NCBI RefSeq assembly: GCF_040412425.1
Contig: NC_089749.1
Location: 36,624,570 to 36,688,569 of the forward strand
Length of the DNA stretch: 64,000 bases
Reading direction: 5' to 3'
Source: Macrobrachium rosenbergii
Lineage: Eukaryota > Arthropoda > Malacostraca > Decapoda > Palaemonidae
The translations under genes and the position numbers were made by a program. Of the stretch, positions 60,762-64,000 are shown piece after piece. Under the pieces are notes generated by a model, which ran no database searches, was not told where the DNA came from, and saw only the letters and a program-made list of their open reading frames with translations. Each line of letters opens with the position of its first letter. The stretch's first letter is position 1.

Positions 60762-62169
60762 CTGGTAAAAACAAATTTTCAGGTTTAGACTCTAGTTACT
60801 CCTTACTAGTGACATAACTACTGGTATGTGAAATAATTTAGTACAATATGCACATTCTTTGTTCCTCCAAACAGGAATCAAATTTTCACATTGCTTCACC
60901 TGTTAAGAATCACTTATAGAAGATGTCATTAATCCAGTATCATCACGTTTTCTCGCTTGCAGAGTAGTCATTTTGTTTGTGCTAGTTTTTATGCCTTTTT
61001 TGTGTGTTCTTTTTTTTACACTGATATTGTTTTTTGTGTAAACATATTAGGATATTAAATAATATAGGATAAGAAAAGATGAAATACCTTATTTTCATTT
61101 TCATAACCTAAAGATTACATGCATGAAACATGAAAAGGAAAAAATTCTTTCATATGCCATTCCCCGAAACATGGAGCCAGTAGAGCAATGAATGGCTTAA
61201 TTTCATTCACAAATGAATCATACCATTTTAGTGTACATGATATTCTATGCAAACTTTCTATATATTCATGTAAAAACTAGTGGCAAATCAGTTCGTTTCT
61301 GTTGCAGTGCACTCCATGACTTCGTCATCAGAAAACTTCTAAAAAAAAAAAAACTCCACAGTTTTCCTTATTCTGAACAATTTCACTCCTTTGGGAAAAT
61401 GAAATGTAAAGGGATTCCTCTCCTTACCAGTGACTGCTCAGTCATTGAAAATGTGATGCTCGAATCTAAATTACGATTTTCAGAATCAGGTGAATCTTCT
61501 TCAGTCTATGTTAAGAGGCTTCTGACTGCTACTCTGAGTCTGGTAGTCATCATCAGCCTCTATACTGAGTAGTGATAATATCTCTTCAGGCAAAAGATTT
61601 TTCTTTCGTTTTGGAATGCTCATTATGGGAATAAAAGGGATCAAAATAAAAGGAAATCAATCGTTTATCAATGAATGCCTGAAGCATACCGGGAGATGAG
61701 AGGTAGATGTCCTCTATCAGACTGTCTTTCCATTACAAATAAAATTACCATTTACCCGTAATTTAGCTCACAGTATTCCCACGTGACATTCCTACAATTT
61801 GTATAAGAGTAAAGTGTATTTCTGAGCTTGATCAGAGTGGCACCAGCCTTGAAAGAGGGAGACCATGTTACTATGCTGAAGGCGGTGTGGTATGAGGGGA
61901 GGGTCACCAAGATATGTCATTGGTAATGCTTAACAGGTTAACAATGATCTCAAATTGATCAGGATGGGTAGAGTTAATGAGGCTGGGTTTGAGCAATGCC
62001 AAAACTAATCATTAGCTAATCTCACAGTTTTCAACCATTCCATGACCCACTTTGAACAGTCAACACAACATTTCCTAATTCAGAAAAAAAAAAAAACTTT
62101 TAAACTCTTTTGGAGCTGCATGCATCCTGCGATGCGGAAAAATGGCATGAGTGAAACGGGGTGTATCAT
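60762..62169. other. ArfGAP2/3 upstream intron, mostly unrecognised
   Basis: No ArfGAP exon could be found. It contains the possible coding island at 61426-61625 and short A-runs near 61341 and 62084. Confidence 0.4.
61426..61625 (-). pseudogene. Possible exon-like coding island, NOL7-like (weak)
   Basis: On the minus strand, ATG at about 61625 gives MSIPKRKKNLLPEEILSLLS, then IEADDDYQTQSSSQKPLNID and a stop. One frame over, text continues EEDSPDSENRNLDSSITFSM TEQSL, ending in a good donor, CTG|GTAAGG. The basic start followed by LLP..IL resembles the nucleolar protein NOL7 as I remember it. The frame break suggests a pseudogene fragment. It does not fit ArfGAP2/3 in content or phase. Confidence 0.25.
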
Positions 62170-62402
62170 ACAAACAATAATCATTATTTTGTGCTGTGAT
62201 ATTTGAACAAATTTTGTGGGAAAACATTCAAATCACTTGAATGGGCCATAAATGACAATAGCAACACTCACACCTCAACTCTGGGTAAAAGGGAGAATGG
62301 TCTGACTTGGGATTTCATGGGGAAATGAATGTACTACGCCTCCATGTTCCAGTACAACTCAAATACATTTACCCATAAATATAATCAGAGATTGTTGCTG
62401 GT
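62170..62402. repeat. Unidentified dispersed repeat, copy 2
   Basis: Same strand and order as 25195-25430: TTTGAACAAATTTTG, GGCCATAAATGAC, GGGATTTCATGGGGAAATGA, ending AATCAGAGATTGTTGCTGG. It runs into an (AAT)n tract at 62408. Confidence 0.6.
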
Positions 62403-62407
62403 TTTTC

Positions 62408-62408
62408 A

Positions 62409-62473
<65 letters not shown>
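62408..62473. repeat. (AAT)n microsatellite, left
   Basis: About 65 bp of AAT units with one break. It lies just outside the left arm of the 25 bp inverted repeat. Confidence 0.95.
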
Positions 62474-62509
62474 GCTAATAGATTCACAATTTCGTGAAAA
62501 ACAATCTAA

Positions 62510-62844
62510 GTAATAAAAATCCACAATATTATAGCCGACATCCCTGTGGATGGTTCCGACTATGGCATCTATGCAGCGCAGGCAGATGCAACATGCAAGT
62601 GCGAAGATCAAGGAGATTGGCGCAACTGCCTGTTGAATTTGGTATTACATAACACCGAACCAGCACTTCCGTGATGGGCTGTTATCTTCTCGCCCGCCCC
62701 AATTTTTAAAAACTATTTCATAAGAAAACTACCCTCACTTTGCATTTTAACGTTAACACTGATGAGGAACACCGTTCAGGTGTTCGAAAGTCTTTGGTTT
62801 TTACATAGTAATATATTTACTATAATATTGTGGATTTTTATTAC
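62510..62844. repeat. Perfect 25 bp inverted repeat enclosing a hammerhead-like motif
   Basis: Arms at 62510-62534 and 62820-62844 are perfect complements over 25 bp (GTAATAAAAATCCACAATAT plus TATAG). (AAT)n lies outside the left arm and (TAA)n outside the right arm, so the whole block is roughly symmetric. The interior includes a hammerhead-like motif at 62759-62792. Possibly the two ends of a retroelement copy joined in opposite directions. Confidence 0.8.
62759..62792 (+). ncRNA. Hammerhead ribozyme-like motif (candidate)
   Basis: CTGATGA (62759-62765) is followed by a G and a 7 bp stem, GAACACC/GGTGTTC with loop GTTCA, then GAAA (62786-62789) and GTC. These are the conserved core boxes of a hammerhead in order. 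Departures from consensus: a bulged G before stem II, and no clear stem III or stem I pairing that I can draw. Penelope-like elements are known to carry hammerhead motifs. Self-cleavage is not claimed. Confidence 0.4.
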
Positions 62845-62848
62845 TCAC

Positions 62849-62909
<61 letters not shown>
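62849..62909. repeat. (TAA)n microsatellite, right
   Basis: About 60 bp of perfect TAA units between the inverted-repeat arm and the Tigger-like element start at 62910. A poly-Asn ORF through it is an artefact. Confidence 0.95.
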
Positions 62910-62910
<1 letters not shown>

Positions 62911-63108
62911 AGTAAAGACCCTGTATTCGCGTTCTCACGATTCGCGGACTCACGTATTCACGGATTTCTCTTTGGAACGTATCTACCCACTATTTGCGGA
63001 AAATTCGGCCATCCGCGTTATTTTTCACTGCGAAATATTCACTAAATACTGTATTTTCATCTCAATTTCATGACTAAATGCACTTTTTGTGATAAAACTA
63101 TTAAAATA

Positions 63109-63466
63109 CAGGAAGTGCCTGGTTTACAACGGGGGTTCCGTTTTTACGCTGCGTTGTAACCGAAAATTGTCATAAACAGAAAAATTGTTGAAAATTGACA
63201 AAAATCTTATGAAAATCTTACTTTTTATGCTTTGGGTTATTGAAAACGATGTAAACTGCATTTTTATTGAGTTTTTCATAAAAAAAACTCCAAATTTGGA
63301 TTATTCTGCCCTTTTGGAGCCATATTTCTTCCGAGGGACCAGCGTACAATGCATTGTAACCCCGGAATGTGCATCGTAAACCGGGAAATAATTTCTGATG
63401 AATATATCTGAAAAGTGTCATAACCTCTAAATGTCCTTAGCCGGACCCGTCGTAAACCAGGGACTG
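63109..63466. mobile_element. Small inverted-repeat element, same family as 30247-30547
   Basis: Left CAGGAAGTGCCTGGTTTACAACG, right reverse complement CAGTCCCTGGTTTACGACGG. The flanking text TTAAAATA..TACTCAGG matches the uninterrupted junction at 12628-12648, which defines the insertion well. Non-coding. Confidence 0.7.
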
Positions 63467-63474
63467 CATGTACT

Positions 63475-64000
63475 CAGGTAATGCTCGAGTTACAATAATT
63501 CGATTTTGCAATGGGGTAAACAATTGATACCGATACAACAATATTATTTTATAAAATATTTTTAAATTTCACGCGGGTGCAGGCAGCAGCGTAATCAGGC
63601 ACTGAGAGAGACCAAATGACAATAGACAACTTTTCCTCCATCTCTTTATCCCATCTTCTAGTTAAAAAAAGTAAAAGAGAATGATAAAAGTATTGTTAGT
63701 AATGTTATACTCTTGTGTAAATGCATACAGCCATAAACAACGACCAAGAAACTGTTGTTTTGCTTATAACCAAATCGGATAATAACAGCTGTTTACCTGT
63801 ATTTCAACCATTGTACGGTAATAAACAATTACCGTAGGTTATGGCACAAATGACGTTAAGTAGAATAAGACTGATATATTTTTACATTATCCCTTATTTG
63901 CTACGGATGAAAGATCATCAAGGGAATATACTGCTAAATTTAAGCTGCAAGTTGTAGCTGAAGTTGAGAATACAACGTTCAAGCTGCTAATGACTATACA
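63475..64000 (+). mobile_element. Internally deleted pogo-like element, copy 4 (truncated by window edge)
   Basis: Starts CAGGTAATGCTCGAGTTACA, like copy 1. The interior follows copy 1 closely. The fused transposase remnant near 63930-64000 (TAKFKLQVVAEVENTTFKLL) runs to the window end. Confidence 0.7.

Larger units (their letters stand above)
62910..64000. mobile_element. Tigger/pogo-type element, left part (continues past window)
   Basis: Left end CAGTAAAGACCCTGTATTCG with TA before it; matches 12442 and 34218 over the first 200 bp. It contains two further elements (63109-63466 and 63475 onward). The right end is outside the window. Confidence 0.7.

Noticed and set aside
62762..63073. 103-residue ORF with poly-Asn
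   Set aside because: Read-through of the (TAA)n microsatellite into a Tigger-like end.
60762..64000. Search for further ArfGAP2/3 exons upstream
   Set aside because: No minus-strand stretch has both family-like text and a donor leaving the two extra bases needed by the exon at 60559-60761.

Overview
The window reads as intronic and intergenic DNA from an arthropod, most likely a decapod crustacean. The reasons are the load of DIRS1-like tyrosine-recombinase retrotransposons, Penelope-like elements, many Tigger/pogo-type repeats with 'CAGTA..CCCC..TTCGCGG' ends, long (GA)n and (AAT)n tracts, and very long AT-rich introns. The species cannot be fixed from sequence alone. No prokaryotic gene organisation, CRISPR array, rRNA or tRNA was seen.

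Host gene. The only host gene I can support is the 3' part of an ArfGAP2/3 (Glo3-type Arf GTPase-activating protein) gene on the minus strand. Three phase-compatible exons lie at 60761-60559, 60302-60073 and 59326-59225. A tiny terminal exon (D-R-Y-M-stop) at 9844-9830 fits the conserved family C-terminus. If that is right, one intron of about 49.4 kb (9845-59224) contains almost everything else in the window. The ArfGAP catalytic domain would lie beyond the right edge.

Layout. 1-6735: a plus-strand DIRS1-like element with decayed gag, an uninterrupted 606-codon RT-RNase H-methyltransferase ORF, a frameshifted tyrosine recombinase and an inverted-repeat cluster. 6736-9829: no recognised gene; the ArfGAP 3' UTR should begin here. 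10872-14438: nested Tigger-like elements holding a pogo-like core. 15421-23826 and about 24170-28560: two more DIRS-like relics, minus strand. 28950-31400: LINE relic (RT and RNase H), minus strand. 32652-40135: Tigger-like elements, one holding a TTAA-flanked element with five 360-380 bp tandem repeats, and a Tigger transposase pseudogene. 40485-45760: two Penelope-like copies head to head, broken by a hAT-like and a Tigger-like insertion. 46816-58034: an 11.2 kb piggyBac copy that is a stack of nested insertions. 59225-64000: ArfGAP2/3 exons, a possible stray exon, a hammerhead-like motif inside an inverted repeat, and another Tigger-like stack.

Most unusual item. At 52690-56458, inside the piggyBac stack, an element of 3.77 kb has imperfect inverted ends (about 50 bp strongly matched, with similarity reaching about 150 bp) and TTAG/TTAA flanks. 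On its minus strand it carries a decayed copy of a large protein family that I recognise only as recurrent uncharacterised metazoan proteins. It has an N-terminal Cys/His region, a central region, acidic motifs resembling XPG/FEN1-type PIN nucleases, and a C-terminal Cys-rich CXC-like tail. The ends suggest that this family is the coding content of a DNA transposon.

Nearly all coding sequence outside the ArfGAP2/3 exons is transposon-derived, and most of it is broken by frameshifts, stops, internal deletions or nested insertions.
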